From the NCBI RefSeq assembly GCF_000429305.1, contig NZ_AUBP01000011.1:62001-126000 (forward strand): a DNA stretch of 64,000 nucleotides, read 5' to 3'. Position 1 is the stretch's first letter. Every line of letters begins with the position of its first letter. A program made the translations under genes and the position numbers. Source of the DNA: Desulfovibrio inopinatus DSM 10711 (GTDB lineage: Bacteria > Desulfobacterota > Desulfovibrionia > Desulfovibrionales > Desulfovibrionaceae). Positions 1 to 9,994 of this stretch are shown here, piece by piece. The notes beneath the pieces are model-generated. The model saw only the letters and a list, made by a program, of their open reading frames with translations. It did not search any database and had not been told where the DNA came from.

Positions 1-4
1 CATT

Positions 5-1249
5 TTACGTCAATTCGCGAGTATTAAGAAGAGCAATCGCCTCCGTTCGTTCATTTTTCAATCGACTCTGTACAGCCATACGTACTTGGCGGCTATGTCG
101 ACCGAATTGACGTTGTCGAATCCGATACACTTCGTTGATCAACGTTTCGTCAAATTTTGCACTGGATACGTTTTGTGCCTTCTCCAATGCCTTACTGAAT
201 ATTTTTTCAGCACCGGCCGGGCCATGCTGGACAGCGGTACTCCATAATACCTCACGCACCGCATAGGGTTTTTCCGCAATATTGATTCCGGAACTTAGCA
301 CAATACTCTTTCTGGCCGGTTCGTAATTGGACTCGCGAATAAACTCATGTTGGAGCGCTTCGAACTGTTCGGGTTGCTCATTGGCGATTTGTTTCCATAC
401 CGCCGGCATACGTCCGCGTTGACTTCCCGTATTTGTTGGACCGGCATTACGAAGCTTTGTTGCCAATTCCGGGGCTTCGTCATCAAGAAAGTCGAGAAAT
501 TTATCCATGGTCCCTGGTCGGGATGCAATCTGATATTTCCCGTATGATGTTCCGCCACGGCGATCATATCCTATAGCCCCAACCGAGCCGTTCGACTCAT
601 AGGCTGCACTTAATTGCCCGGCACGTTCCGGATCTCCGGTAAGCTCCGCAACTTTGCTCTCAATGCAATCTCTGTCACCTGCCGTGAGTGCAGCATCTGG
701 AGATTTATTTTGCTCAAAACGACATTCTGCTTCGGCCGCAGCGACAAGAAGAGCCTCTTCTTCTGCTGTAAAGCCAGGTTCTGGTTTCGGCCCCTGAACG
801 CTTGCCTGCAAACGCCCAAGGTCATCTGGATGGCGCGCGGTCTTATTTACGGCCATACGCACCACATTCCCGGATACACGTCCGCGATATACATTTGAAG
901 GAGCCGGAGCAACGGCTTCATTATTCATTGATGCGATCTGCTCACGCACAGTCGGATCTTTGGTCAACTTGGAAACCGTAGAAAGCGTGCTGAAATCAAG
1001 CATATTCAGTGAGCCAAGAACTCGTCCGCCGCCGACAATGTCACTCATTGCTTCTTGGTCAGCAGTAAAAATGTTGCTTCCGGTTCCAGTTCCAGTTCCA
1101 TCTCCGAGAACGGCGCCATTAATTCCAAGACGTCGCGTCAACATGGTTTCGAAGTTGGCGCTGTCGTTCTTCGCGACGTCCATTCCCGGCCGTTCCCTAT
1201 ACGACTTGAGCGGCTTGATTGGAATAAATGCGGTCTGATTGACTGCCAT
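5..1249 (-). CDS. Lysozyme-like putative peptidoglycan hydrolase
   Basis: Complete 414-residue protein. The C-terminal half (about residues 210-400) carries the pattern ESNGSVGAIGYDRRGGTSYG followed by KYQI, which I recognise from lysozyme/transglycosylase-like proteins often annotated as VgrG-related; the Glu at the start of this motif is the candidate catalytic acid. The N-terminal 200 residues are low in recognisable features and have no signal peptide or membrane segment, so the protein either acts inside or uses a non-Sec route such as a flagellar or contractile apparatus. The start ATG at 1249 is preceded by a good GGGAGG Shine-Dalgarno. It is a single gene with no co-directional partner close by. 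The cell-wall hydrolase role is inferred from the motif; the exact substrate is unknown. Confidence 0.6.
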   Translation of the reverse strand: MAVNQTAFIPIKPLKSYRERPGMDVAKNDSANFETMLTRRLGINGAVLGDGTGTGTGSNIFTADQEAMSDIVGGGRVLGSLNMLDFSTLSTVSKLTKDPTVREQIASMNNEAVAPAPSNVYRGRVSGNVVRMAVNKTARHPDDLGRLQASVQGPKPEPGFTAEEEALLVAAAEAECRFEQNKSPDAALTAGDRDCIESKVAELTGDPERAGQLSAAYESNGSVGAIGYDRRGGTSYGKYQIASRPGTMDKFLDFLDDEAPELATKLRNAGPTNTGSQRGRMPAVWKQIANEQPEQFEALQHEFIRESNYEPARKSIVLSSGINIAEKPYAVREVLWSTAVQHGPAGAEKIFSKALEKAQNVSSAKFDETLINEVYRIRQRQFGRHSRQVRMAVQSRLKNERTEAIALLNTRELT

Positions 1250-1506
1250 GAACTACTGCCTCCCGGTCAAAATTAGACTTGCACTTTTCAAGCAATATCC
1301 ATGCCGCGAGGCAATCTCAAAACAGAAACGAATAACTATACAAGATAACAATGTATTTTATGGAGACAAGAAAACAGGGAAGGCACTTTGCGCATAGTAA
1401 GTCAAAAAGAAAACATGACGAGAATCTTATGGCGACAGTATTTTGACCTCTGGAGTGTTTTCCGTAACAATGTCTGCATCGTTATTTTTAAAACCAAGGA
1501 CACCGT

Positions 1507-1806
1507 ATGGAACACAGTTTCAAATATTATAAAAACACTTCTTGTCGCTATTATCCTTGCCATGAATGCGACCCACAAGCGGATTTCAATTGTCTGTTCT
1601 GTTTTTGTCCTCTCTATTTTTTTCCTGACTGTGGCGGCAATCCCCAGCTTCGCGGAGCAGTCAAAGACTGCTCGCAATGTACTTTACCTCACAGTACCGC
1701 GGGGTATGATCATATTGTGGCAAAGTTAAAAACATGGTTTGCTGAGGGCCGTCCTGAGGCTGTTCGCAATTTGTTCTCCCCAAATGATACAGACACAAGC
1801 TCATAA
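1507..1806 (+). CDS. Cysteine-rich small domain protein
   Basis: Small 99-residue protein with eleven cysteines. The order Cys-x5-Cys-x2-Cys, then FNCLFCFCPLYFFPDCGG, then KDCSQC and a following PH pair, matches the Cys-rich small domain family (PF04071 as I recall it), a compact putative metal-binding fold found in many anaerobes. The function of the family is not established; members often sit near cobalamin or redox genes, but there is no such neighbour here. A longer open frame overlapping it (1388-1729) lacks any such pattern and is treated as a shadow. It stands alone between two minus-strand units and is followed by the bidirectional hairpin near 1835-1862. Confidence 0.75.
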   Translation: MEHSFKYYKNTSCRYYPCHECDPQADFNCLFCFCPLYFFPDCGGNPQLRGAVKDCSQCTLPHSTAGYDHIVAKLKTWFAEGRPEAVRNLFSPNDTDTSS

Positions 1807-1822
1807 TACGCTGTTTGTCTTA

Positions 1823-1862
1823 CAAAAAATAAAAACCGGTATCCTGAAAACAAGATACCGGT
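1823..1862 (-). terminator. Rho-independent terminator of the tam operon
   Basis: Nine-base-pair perfect stem (1835-1843 with 1854-1862, arm accggtatc) and a 10-nt loop. On the minus strand it is followed by a run of T residues broken by one A (complement of 1823-1835). It lies 27 nt after the stop of the small lipoprotein gene and so closes the minus-strand operon. On the plus strand there is no U-run, so it would serve the Cys-rich gene poorly. Confidence 0.8.
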
Positions 1863-1888
1863 AGAGATCGAAACGATAGAGATACGCC

Positions 1889-2242
1889 CTACATCTGCCC
1901 GCCTCGCGCTCTATCCGTCTCATCAAGGAATTCCAGGACGCGTTGCTGACGTTTGCGATAACGTATTTCATCGTCAATAGTATCAATCTTGTTATTGAGC
2001 TTCACCCAATTGCTGTTCATCGTGTCGGCCGACGTCAAATCTTCCACTTCTTCCGATGAATATGCCTGTCGGCGACGTTCTTCTTCGATTCTGCGTTGTT
2101 CTTCCAACTGCGCCTTTTCACTTATGAGGCTATTCAATGTCTGGTCCGATAAGGGCCGAGATTGAGGAGCTATTTGACTACACCCGACAAGGGCGAGGAG
2201 CAGCAAGGCTGCTGCTAAACTATGTTTGAAACCTTGTACCAC
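1889..2242 (-). CDS. Small lipoprotein with coiled-coil region, last gene of the tam operon
   Basis: I chose the GTG at 2242 (117 residues) because AAGGAG lies 6 nt upstream and the product then starts directly with a lipoprotein signal peptide: a short basic N-terminus, a Leu/Ala-rich core and the lipobox LVGC (Cys about residue 21). A longer reading from 2323 would run into the end of tamB. After the Cys the mature part is charged and Glu/Arg/Gln-rich (about residues 40-70 and 90-115), suggesting helical or coiled-coil structure. No family recognised. It follows tamB by 28 nt and probably belongs to the same transcript, which suggests an envelope role. Confidence 0.65.
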   Translation of the reverse strand: MVQGFKHSLAAALLLLALVGCSQIAPQSRPLSDQTLNSLISEKAQLEEQRRIEEERRRQAYSSEEVEDLTSADTMNSNWVKLNNKIDTIDDEIRYRKRQQRVLEFLDETDRARGGQM

Positions 2243-2270
2243 ATCGGTCTCCTTTCTTACGGAAAGCGTA

Positions 2271-5200
2271 TCAATAATCCCATTTCCAGTTGAAGCGAAC
2301 ACCTTGCTTTCCTTCGGCGTCAATGGTGCTTTCCAGACTAAGATTTCGAGTCAGCTCAACTTCAACGGATACGGCCCCGCTTGTTGCGCCAAGTCCCTGT
2401 TCCACATCTACCAGTATATTATCCGTAATATATTTCCCCAGAACCAGACGGCTTGAAGCCAAATCATCGGAGTCGCCTTCTTTAAACGAAAGCTGATCCA
2501 CTCCGATAAGCCGACGGGTATTATTAAGCATATCCAACGAATTTCCCCCACCAAGAAGCATGGCACTCGCCTGAGCAAGCTGTATTGCCTGAAATGGTGT
2601 GAGGTCTTCAGCACTTCGGCCAAACAAAATATGGGCTAAAACTTCATCACGGGGGAGAACAGGATCGGATGACAGAACAATCTCCGGCTTCAAGGCGGTT
2701 CCCTGAATCTTGATAATGCCTTCCACATCGCCAGACATTGTCGATGCTTCAATATCCAGGCTTGGATTTGGAGGAGAGTTCCCGGTCAATCGAATTGTTC
2801 CTTTTTTCAGCGTCAAGGTGCGGTCAAACATGATAAGGCGACCGCGCACAAGCTCGATAATACCGGTGACAATAGGTTCAGCTCCAGTCCCCGTGACCGA
2901 AATATTTCCTTTCCACTCAGAGTCCAAACCGAGCCCACGCACAAACACCCGACCTGGCAGGTCAACCTTCACATCAAGGTTTATCGGTACGGCACCGCCA
3001 CCACCTTTTTGTGATGCTTCATCAGATTGGTATTGTTCGGCCCCTGGTCCGACATAGACAACATCGACCGTTGTGACGCCTGGCGGCAAAGTATCAGGCA
3101 ACGTAATTTCAGCCGGCCCGACGGTCAGATTACCGGTGACATCCATTCCTTTCAAGCTCCCTTTGACGCCGACATTGCCATCAACCTGTGCCGTCGCAAT
3201 TTCCGAACGCATCAACGTCGCTTTCTGCATGGCAACGGCGAGGTCCATAGGAAATCCTGCATCCGGATCTAAACCAATGTCTGCAGTCACACGGAGCGTT
3301 CCCTTGGCACCATCTGTTGCTGAAAATTCTTTCAGCGTGATCTGTGAAGAGCTCGCCTGAAGATCGAGTTTCATATTGCGCAGTACGGTACCCGTCAGCG
3401 CCGTATCAAACTCACCTCCCTGAAGACTCGCCTGACCGGACATGGCCGGTTCGGCAATGGTTCCAGCCAATGTGAAGTTGGCCGCAAACGGTCCTTTGGC
3501 TTTGGATTGAGCCGCCGCCAAGAATCCGTTCAGTTCACTGAGATCAAGATCAGCCAACAACGTGCCGGATAACGCCCCGCTTTGAGGAAGATCAAACGCA
3601 AATGGTGCTAAACTCAACGAAAGCGGGACAGACGCGGTGACAGAAAGAGGCGGTTTGGCCGGAACAGAGCCTTTCAACCCGACGCCAGCCGTCATATCAA
3701 GCTTTCCCGAATCAATATGAACCGTTGCGCGAGCCGCCGCAGCCGGCGTTTTTTGTGTCCCCAACCCCACAGCTTTGATGTTTTTTGCCGTCGTTACGAC
3801 ATCAATCGTCGGCTTTGCTCCGGTCCCTGCCATGGTCACATTAACATCAACGCGACCGGACATGGTGTCCACTCCGGCTAACGCCAGCATTTCCAGCGTG
3901 AAGTTTTCAATCTTTGCTTGAAAATCAATGGGGCCTGGTCCCACACCGCCCTGAGCCGTTACGGCCATATCACCGAAGGTGAGTTTCAGCGGCGACAATG
4001 TCGCTTTCCCTTGCTTCATGGTCAGCGTCGAGGGCTGTGTTAAAGCCAATGGAAAATCGCCAAAATTTCCCTGAATTTGCGTCAGGCCAAGCGATATGGT
4101 TTCCCCTGGACGGATATTCCCTGCAGTTTTAATGGTAAAATCCTGCATGGCCGTTCCGTTCGTCGCAACCGTAAAATCGATCTGCTTCCCCGATGCTTTG
4201 GCGTCCAAGGCCAAGGAATGAACAATAGCCGTTCCTGCGGCAACTTCGGCAACACTCACAGCCACGGTACCTCGGGGAGCCCGCAAGACATCGCTCATTT
4301 GAGCGGCAACATCGACATTCTCAACCTCAACGCCCGAAGTGGTCACATTGCGTAATCCCACTTTTGCTGCAACATTTTGCCCCCCTCCCGTTCCACTGAG
4401 TTTCACATCCAGTGAGAACGAACCTGAAAGCGGGATTTGCGCGAATTGCCCCACGCCGGATAGATCTTTTGCTCCGCCATTCAACGTCCCGGAAATAAGT
4501 GTTTTTCCAAGATCAACATCCAAATTGCCCGATAACGATACGCCCGCACCGCCAACGGCAATATTACTCAGTTTGAGACGTTGTTCCTTCAGTGCGTATT
4601 GTGTGGAAACATCCAGCGTATCACGTGCTTTGACAACGCTGACACTGACGTTACCGGTCGGAGTGGCAGGCAACCCGGTAGCTTTGGCCTGAAGTTTTAC
4701 GGAATCGATCACATTTTGTGCTGCCGCGATCTTCGTTGCATTCACCTCGGCAGTCACAGCAATCGCATCAACAGGCCCTGTCGCTTTGATAACAGTCTTG
4801 ACCGCACCATCAAGCGGCGTCTTCGCTATCGCAGAAAAAGGTTTCAGGGAGGCAATATCGGTCTTTACCACCGCATCCACGGTCTTTTTGTCGAGCCGGT
4901 AATCTGCAGTGACAAGTGTCGAAATCTGGCCAGCTTTGACGTTGAGCTTTTCGAGACGCGCTACATTTTTATCCGGCATATTGGCTACCAATGTCACATT
5001 GACTGCCGAATTTATCGCTGCAAGCGCATCAGCCAAAGATTTGGCAAGATCACTCTCTCCTGTAGCCGTCAATTTCGTCGCATTCACCGTGGCATTCACA
5101 GCAAGGGGCATCGTATTGTAATTCCCCGTCACCGTAGCCGAAGCATCGAACACGCCAGCAAGAGGAACTCCAAAAAGATTGGCCCATGCCTGAATACGCG

Positions 5201-6707
5201 GCACCGAAACATTGGCCTTCATGTCCGTATCGCCATTGGCCTGCGAGGAGCCACTGACATCAACAAGCACATTATCTTGTGAAACGCGCAAGGTGCTGAC
5301 AGTCACCGCCATATCCTTCGATGCAGAGACATCAAGGGCAATATCGATATCATTTTTCCCTGGAAGGGCCATGTCTTTGGAATGAACACCACTCAGACGG
5401 CCTTTGCCCTTCACCGTTAGGCCAGGAAAGCCCTCCTCAAGCTCGCCGAGCAGTGCAAGATCGGTTTGCAACGCAATGTGCTTGACGCTGACTCCGCCCC
5501 CACCAAGACCGTTGGCATCAATATTTGTCGAAACAAGTGGTTGTTTGATTGTCCCAGAAACATCGGTAACGACGGTAAGATCGCCGGTCAACGCTTGACC
5601 AGCCAGTTTGTCGAATGCGGAAAGCGCAGGCACCGTAACGGTTGTCTTGGCTGTAATGGTTTTGGCATCCGATTCCAGCTTTGCCGTAGCCGAGACATTC
5701 GCGACGGCAACGGCCACATCGGCCTGACTCAAATCAACCAGGCCGCTCACCGGGTCAACAGACGCCTGCACTGCGTATGTTGCCTTGTTGCCAACCAGTG
5801 CTGCCTGGTCAGGAGGAAGCAACCCGGCTGGAGGAATGATATAGCCATTCAGTGCAAGATCAATCCGACCCGTCGTATCCAAGAGAATCTTTAAGCCAAT
5901 ATCGGTGGAAACAAGCTCGGCTTCACCTTTTTTGACCATGAGATTGGCTTTAAAATCGGAGAACGGTCCGGAGCCAGCAAGTTTCAGATTGAATCCGCCT
6001 TCACCGGGAAGTTTTGCCAGCGTATCGACAAGCCCACCCTGCTCTTCCGTTGCCTCAAGGTTTACATCGAGTGTTTGTGTTCCGAGGTCTGCAACGGCAT
6101 CCAACCCGAGCGATTCCGCCGATCCCGACAACGTTTTGACATCCATTTTGGCTTGAACGATTTTCCCTGTGGCCTCGGCACGTCCCGTCATATTTAAAAT
6201 CGTTTCATTGCCAGCGAGTTGGGGACCAAGACGAATACGACTGAGCTCAATGCGATTGACCAATATGGATGGAAGCGACGGAATTTCTACAGGCCAAGCG
6301 ATTTCAGATGAAGCAGGCTCTGGCTCAGGTGAGGGGGGCAGATCAGGGGCTCGTTCGACATCAATAAGAGACGCCGAAATATCTTCAATAAAAACTTCGC
6401 CGGAAAACAGTTTTCCCAGGCTCATTCCCAAATGAAAATTCTCAACAGACAGAAATACCCCGTGTTTATCGGATACACGCAAATTTCCAAGGGTTGGGGA
6501 AAACGGAAGACTCCCTCCGATATCGGTTATTTCCACCTGCATGTTTTCATTACTGGCTGCCTTGGACACCGTAGAAGCCAGCCACGACGTGACGGGAGAA
6601 GTTTGCAACAAGCCGTAGGCCAAAAGACAGAGGAGAATAACAAGCCCGGCCAAGCCGGCCACGCCAATGCCTATCCATCTGAAGAGACGTTTGCGCTGTA
6701 TTTTCAA
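2271..6707 (-). CDS. tamB: Translocation and assembly module protein TamB
   Basis: 1478-residue AsmA/TamB-type protein. A single N-terminal membrane anchor (about residues 10-35, after a basic KIQRKRLFRW start) is followed by more than 1300 residues of repetitive, Val/Ala/Thr/Gly-rich beta sequence typical of the long beta-taco groove that carries hydrophobic cargo between the membranes. The C-terminal roughly 350 residues are the conserved DUF490/TamB domain (DITVDVEQGLG-like strands, ending in NWKWDY). Family knowledge: TamB works with the outer-membrane protein TamA in envelope biogenesis and phospholipid movement or autotransporter assembly. Its ATG overlaps the tamA stop by four bases, so the two are translationally coupled. 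Confidence 0.9.
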   Translation of the reverse strand: MKIQRKRLFRWIGIGVAGLAGLVILLCLLAYGLLQTSPVTSWLASTVSKAASNENMQVEITDIGGSLPFSPTLGNLRVSDKHGVFLSVENFHLGMSLGKLFSGEVFIEDISASLIDVERAPDLPPSPEPEPASSEIAWPVEIPSLPSILVNRIELSRIRLGPQLAGNETILNMTGRAEATGKIVQAKMDVKTLSGSAESLGLDAVADLGTQTLDVNLEATEEQGGLVDTLAKLPGEGGFNLKLAGSGPFSDFKANLMVKKGEAELVSTDIGLKILLDTTGRIDLALNGYIIPPAGLLPPDQAALVGNKATYAVQASVDPVSGLVDLSQADVAVAVANVSATAKLESDAKTITAKTTVTVPALSAFDKLAGQALTGDLTVVTDVSGTIKQPLVSTNIDANGLGGGGVSVKHIALQTDLALLGELEEGFPGLTVKGKGRLSGVHSKDMALPGKNDIDIALDVSASKDMAVTVSTLRVSQDNVLVDVSGSSQANGDTDMKANVSVPRIQAWANLFGVPLAGVFDASATVTGNYNTMPLAVNATVNATKLTATGESDLAKSLADALAAINSAVNVTLVANMPDKNVARLEKLNVKAGQISTLVTADYRLDKKTVDAVVKTDIASLKPFSAIAKTPLDGAVKTVIKATGPVDAIAVTAEVNATKIAAAQNVIDSVKLQAKATGLPATPTGNVSVSVVKARDTLDVSTQYALKEQRLKLSNIAVGGAGVSLSGNLDVDLGKTLISGTLNGGAKDLSGVGQFAQIPLSGSFSLDVKLSGTGGGQNVAAKVGLRNVTTSGVEVENVDVAAQMSDVLRAPRGTVAVSVAEVAAGTAIVHSLALDAKASGKQIDFTVATNGTAMQDFTIKTAGNIRPGETISLGLTQIQGNFGDFPLALTQPSTLTMKQGKATLSPLKLTFGDMAVTAQGGVGPGPIDFQAKIENFTLEMLALAGVDTMSGRVDVNVTMAGTGAKPTIDVVTTAKNIKAVGLGTQKTPAAAARATVHIDSGKLDMTAGVGLKGSVPAKPPLSVTASVPLSLSLAPFAFDLPQSGALSGTLLADLDLSELNGFLAAAQSKAKGPFAANFTLAGTIAEPAMSGQASLQGGEFDTALTGTVLRNMKLDLQASSSQITLKEFSATDGAKGTLRVTADIGLDPDAGFPMDLAVAMQKATLMRSEIATAQVDGNVGVKGSLKGMDVTGNLTVGPAEITLPDTLPPGVTTVDVVYVGPGAEQYQSDEASQKGGGGAVPINLDVKVDLPGRVFVRGLGLDSEWKGNISVTGTGAEPIVTGIIELVRGRLIMFDRTLTLKKGTIRLTGNSPPNPSLDIEASTMSGDVEGIIKIQGTALKPEIVLSSDPVLPRDEVLAHILFGRSAEDLTPFQAIQLAQASAMLLGGGNSLDMLNNTRRLIGVDQLSFKEGDSDDLASSRLVLGKYITDNILVDVEQGLGATSGAVSVEVELTRNLSLESTIDAEGKQGVRFNWKWDY

Positions 6708-8626
6708 AATGCTTGTCCCAAACTGATATAAAATTGAACGATATCGTCGATATCCGGACGCCTATTTAACGGCGTGGCAACATCAAGCCGAATAGGACCT
6801 ATCGGCGTATACACCCGCACACCGAGTCCGGCGCCAAACAGGATAGCCTGATCCGTCAACGGCATTTCGCTTTCAAAAGCCGATCCACCATCAAGAAACG
6901 GCACGATCCCGACATTCTCCATAATGCGAATGCGAAATTCTGTAGAAAATTCCAACAAAGAACGGCCGCCAAGTGGTGTCGATCCGCGCAATGGTCCAAC
7001 AGTCTGGTAAGGATATCCTCTAATTGATCCACCTCCACCAGCGTAGAACCGCAAATCAGGAGGAATATCGTCACGCCCGGCCCCAAACTCGCTTCCTACA
7101 AGCAAACGATTGGCCCACACAATGCGAGGTGAGTCTGTAATCCCCCAAAAATGAATGACAGACGCGACACTCCGCAGGAAGTTGGAAGAACCGCTTTTCA
7201 GGTCATAAAACGGCTCGATCGTCAGACCATACTTTCCACCAGCTGAAGGACTTATGGGATCATTGGGATTTTCGTAGCCAACGCCCAGGGGAAGGGACAC
7301 AAATTCATAGGTTGCCCCTTCTTCCCACGGTTTGGCTTCGTCCGTTTGGACATACGAAAATCGATACCCTAAACCGAATCCAGCTTTGAACAAGGGAGAA
7401 AATTTATGTTCGAAAGAGGCTGACGCCGAAAGATTCCGACCGGTGAAAGATTCTTTGTCTTCGTCGGCGAACTTCCCTGTCACGACAAGATTTGTATTTT
7501 TTGAAAGAACCTGTGGCTGTGTATACTTCAGTTCGGCATAGTTTTCGAGCAACGAGGCTTTGCCCGACAGGGAGAGCTTTTCTCCTTTGCCAAAAAGGTT
7601 TCGATGTTCCCACGACAATGTTGCTTCCGGACCAGAATCGGTTTGGTAGCCGACACCGCCTTTGATGGTGCGTGGTTTACGTTCCGTCAGATTCACGACA
7701 ATGTTCGCGACATCAGAATCGACATCGTTTTTATCAACGTCAACAATGGCAATGGAAAACAACCCCAGGTTAATGAGCGTCCTCTGGTAGCTGTCCAGAA
7801 GTCTGAGGTCGTAAAGTTGGCCTGTCTTCCAGGGAATGAGGCTTCGAAGATAGTCTTCATCGACTCGATCACTTCCAGAAAATGATGTCGTCCCAAAATT
7901 GGAGCGTTTCCCCTGGGATATGAAATATTCGACATTGACTGACTCGGAGCCAAGATCAACAGCGACTTCACGGTTGGTTTGTTTCGCAAAGGGATAGCCG
8001 TTGTTTTTCAGTGCACTTTCTATTTTTCCTTGTGCGTCAACAACAGCCGATGCGGTATAGGGAGTTTCCGGGGAGAGCTTGAGATCGGCAAGAGACGGGA
8101 GATGTGATCGCGCGTCTTCATCATCGGGAGAAAGCACCATCTTCACGGAACCAAACGCGAACCGGGGCCCCGGTTTTATATCAAACGTAACAATCCCTTT
8201 CTTATTATCCCCAGTCACCTTGACGGCAATTTGCGGGATAAAATATCCCTTTGAACGAAACACTTCGAGAAAACGAGAAACATCGCCATCCGCACGGGCT
8301 TTAAGCAGCAACAGTGAGGCCGGAGGATCCGATTCCTTTTCTACGGTTTTAGAGACCTTATGCAAAAGATCAACAAATTCTAATTCTTCAATACCAACAA
8401 AAGATACCGTATATCGAACCTCGGGGCCAGGCAGATCAAGCTTCTCTATAGCTTCGTCATCTTCAGCTTGCACGGGGGCAACTGTACAAAAAAGGCATCC
8501 TGTCACAGCAACCATGAACAACACCCCCCAAAACAGCCGAGCTGACCTGTGGAGGCATAGTGTACGGGGGATGTCTGCCACGCGACGAGATAAAAAACGT
8601 ATATTTTGACACATAACGATCAGCAC
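6704..8626 (-). CDS. tamA: Outer membrane assembly factor TamA (Omp85 family)
   Basis: 640-residue Omp85 protein. The N-terminus has a signal peptide ending near APVQA-EDD (start at GTG 8626 or ATG 8614; the latter gives a shorter leader). POTRA-type domains occupy about residues 70-290 and a 16-strand surface-antigen barrel the rest, with the RGYPYQTVGPL-type lid-lock motif (RGY) and the terminal sequence ending in Phe (SLGQAF), the usual Bam recognition signal. It overlaps tamB by 4 nt, which is the diagnostic pairing for TamA as opposed to BamA. It follows the DUF1501 gene after 16 nt. Confidence 0.9.
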   Translation of the reverse strand: MLIVMCQNIRFLSRRVADIPRTLCLHRSARLFWGVLFMVAVTGCLFCTVAPVQAEDDEAIEKLDLPGPEVRYTVSFVGIEELEFVDLLHKVSKTVEKESDPPASLLLLKARADGDVSRFLEVFRSKGYFIPQIAVKVTGDNKKGIVTFDIKPGPRFAFGSVKMVLSPDDEDARSHLPSLADLKLSPETPYTASAVVDAQGKIESALKNNGYPFAKQTNREVAVDLGSESVNVEYFISQGKRSNFGTTSFSGSDRVDEDYLRSLIPWKTGQLYDLRLLDSYQRTLINLGLFSIAIVDVDKNDVDSDVANIVVNLTERKPRTIKGGVGYQTDSGPEATLSWEHRNLFGKGEKLSLSGKASLLENYAELKYTQPQVLSKNTNLVVTGKFADEDKESFTGRNLSASASFEHKFSPLFKAGFGLGYRFSYVQTDEAKPWEEGATYEFVSLPLGVGYENPNDPISPSAGGKYGLTIEPFYDLKSGSSNFLRSVASVIHFWGITDSPRIVWANRLLVGSEFGAGRDDIPPDLRFYAGGGGSIRGYPYQTVGPLRGSTPLGGRSLLEFSTEFRIRIMENVGIVPFLDGGSAFESEMPLTDQAILFGAGLGVRVYTPIGPIRLDVATPLNRRPDIDDIVQFYISLGQAF

Positions 8627-8642
8627 TCTATGTTTTTTCTTT

Positions 8643-9917
8643 TCAGGGGGAAACCTGTTTTTTATGCGTTATCCCCTGTTCCATTTTCTTTGATTCCTGA
8701 TTTACCTTCACGATGCCTTCAACATCATTCGAGGAAGTAAAACCGGGAAAAACCGTCGCAACGGCATGTGCATCAAACATCATATGCCTCGTCAAAATTG
8801 GCACAATAACATCCCGCAAATCTGTCAATACGGGCAAATCACGATTTTCAAATAAATACTCTGCAGCCAATCCGGGAAAACGTCCAAAGACGCGGCCACC
8901 AACAACAGGTCCACCCAAAAGCCAGACTAGTCCACCATGCCCATTTCCAGTTCCACCTAAATCATTTTCTCGGGCACTACGTCCAAACTCAGAAACGACA
9001 ACAACCACAGTTTGTTCGAAGAGTCCACCTAAGCCGTTGGCCAAAGCCACGAGACCTTCTCCGGTTGCAGCAAGTTGACGCTGCATGAGCCCATCCTTTC
9101 CCCCCTGGTCAATGTGGGTATCGAACCCTCCGAAATGCAAAAAACCAATGCGGTACTCCGGATGTTTGGTCATTTCTTTGGCAAGTCGAACTGCCAGTTC
9201 TTTAAAGCTATCAATTGTCGGAGCACTGTCATTCGCGGCCGCCATTTCTCGGCCGATGTGTCGCAAGCGCCGTTTCCGATCCACAACGCCTTGGTGGTAA
9301 GCTGTGGCTAAATCATCATGCCGTGGATAAACGCGGTCTAAAGCCCAATACGCTCTGGGTAAACGCGTTTCAGGTCGGTCATATCGTGATGAACCACCTC
9401 CAAGCACACGTACTCTTTCTCGCCCTCGAACGATAAATGGAGTGCTTCGGCTTAACGCAATGAGCCCATATTTCCCTTTGGGCGTACCAAGCTCTGCAGC
9501 GCATCGATTGAGCCAGCCGTCTTTGACGTTGACGTTGCCCGGCATTCCGGTCTCCAGATTTCGTTGCGCTTTTTGATGATTGTTTTCTAAAATGGGAATA
9601 CCCGCACATGGAATAAATGCGAACTGACCAGCATCCCAAAACCGACGGAGACCGGCCAAAGCGGGGTGCAGCGCAAACGTTCCATCCAGATCAATTCCTC
9701 CATGTCGGCTTCCCGGTGGAGGAACGGATGTTGTCGGTCTGTAGACGGGGTACCAAGGGTCAGTATAGGGCACAAGAACGCTCAACGCATCGACTCCACC
9801 ACGAAGAAACACGACAATAAACCGCGCCGCTGTGTTTCCTGAGGCTACAGCTTGGTGTGGAAGCAACGTCGCTGCACCACAACCAGCCAAAAAAGCGAGA
9901 CATTCTCGTCGATTCAC
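8643..9917 (-). CDS. DUF1501 family exported protein
   Basis: 424 residues. The start MNRRECLAFLAGCGAATLLP is a Tat-like signal with an RR pair ahead of a hydrophobic core, as usual for DUF1501 proteins. The body shows the family pattern FLRGGVDALSVLVPYTDP near residue 40 and SEFGRSARENDLGGTGNGHG near residue 310, the metal-binding region that relates DUF1501 to alkaline phosphatase/sulfatase folds. The biochemical role of the family is not established. It follows a DUF1800 gene by 77 nt, the usual partner in many bacteria, and precedes tamA by 16 nt. Confidence 0.85.
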   Translation of the reverse strand: MNRRECLAFLAGCGAATLLPHQAVASGNTAARFIVVFLRGGVDALSVLVPYTDPWYPVYRPTTSVPPPGSRHGGIDLDGTFALHPALAGLRRFWDAGQFAFIPCAGIPILENNHQKAQRNLETGMPGNVNVKDGWLNRCAAELGTPKGKYGLIALSRSTPFIVRGRERVRVLGGGSSRYDRPETRLPRAYWALDRVYPRHDDLATAYHQGVVDRKRRLRHIGREMAAANDSAPTIDSFKELAVRLAKEMTKHPEYRIGFLHFGGFDTHIDQGGKDGLMQRQLAATGEGLVALANGLGGLFEQTVVVVVSEFGRSARENDLGGTGNGHGGLVWLLGGPVVGGRVFGRFPGLAAEYLFENRDLPVLTDLRDVIVPILTRHMMFDAHAVATVFPGFTSSNDVEGIVKVNQESKKMEQGITHKKQVSP

Positions 9918-9994
9918 TCGTTCTTCCCTCTATCACGGCCGCGATATATCAAAATATCCGTGGCGTTTTATGGACTCTCCGTTGCGATGCCTAT

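Noticed and set aside
1388-1729. Open frame of 113 codons with a hydrophobic stretch overlapping the Cys-rich gene
   Set aside because: No family signal and poor ribosome site; the alternate frame at 1507-1806 carries a clear conserved Cys pattern.
4581-5282. 233-codon plus-strand frame opposite tamB
   Set aside because: Basic, Arg/His-rich product typical of an antisense shadow; the opposite strand is a coherent TamB protein.
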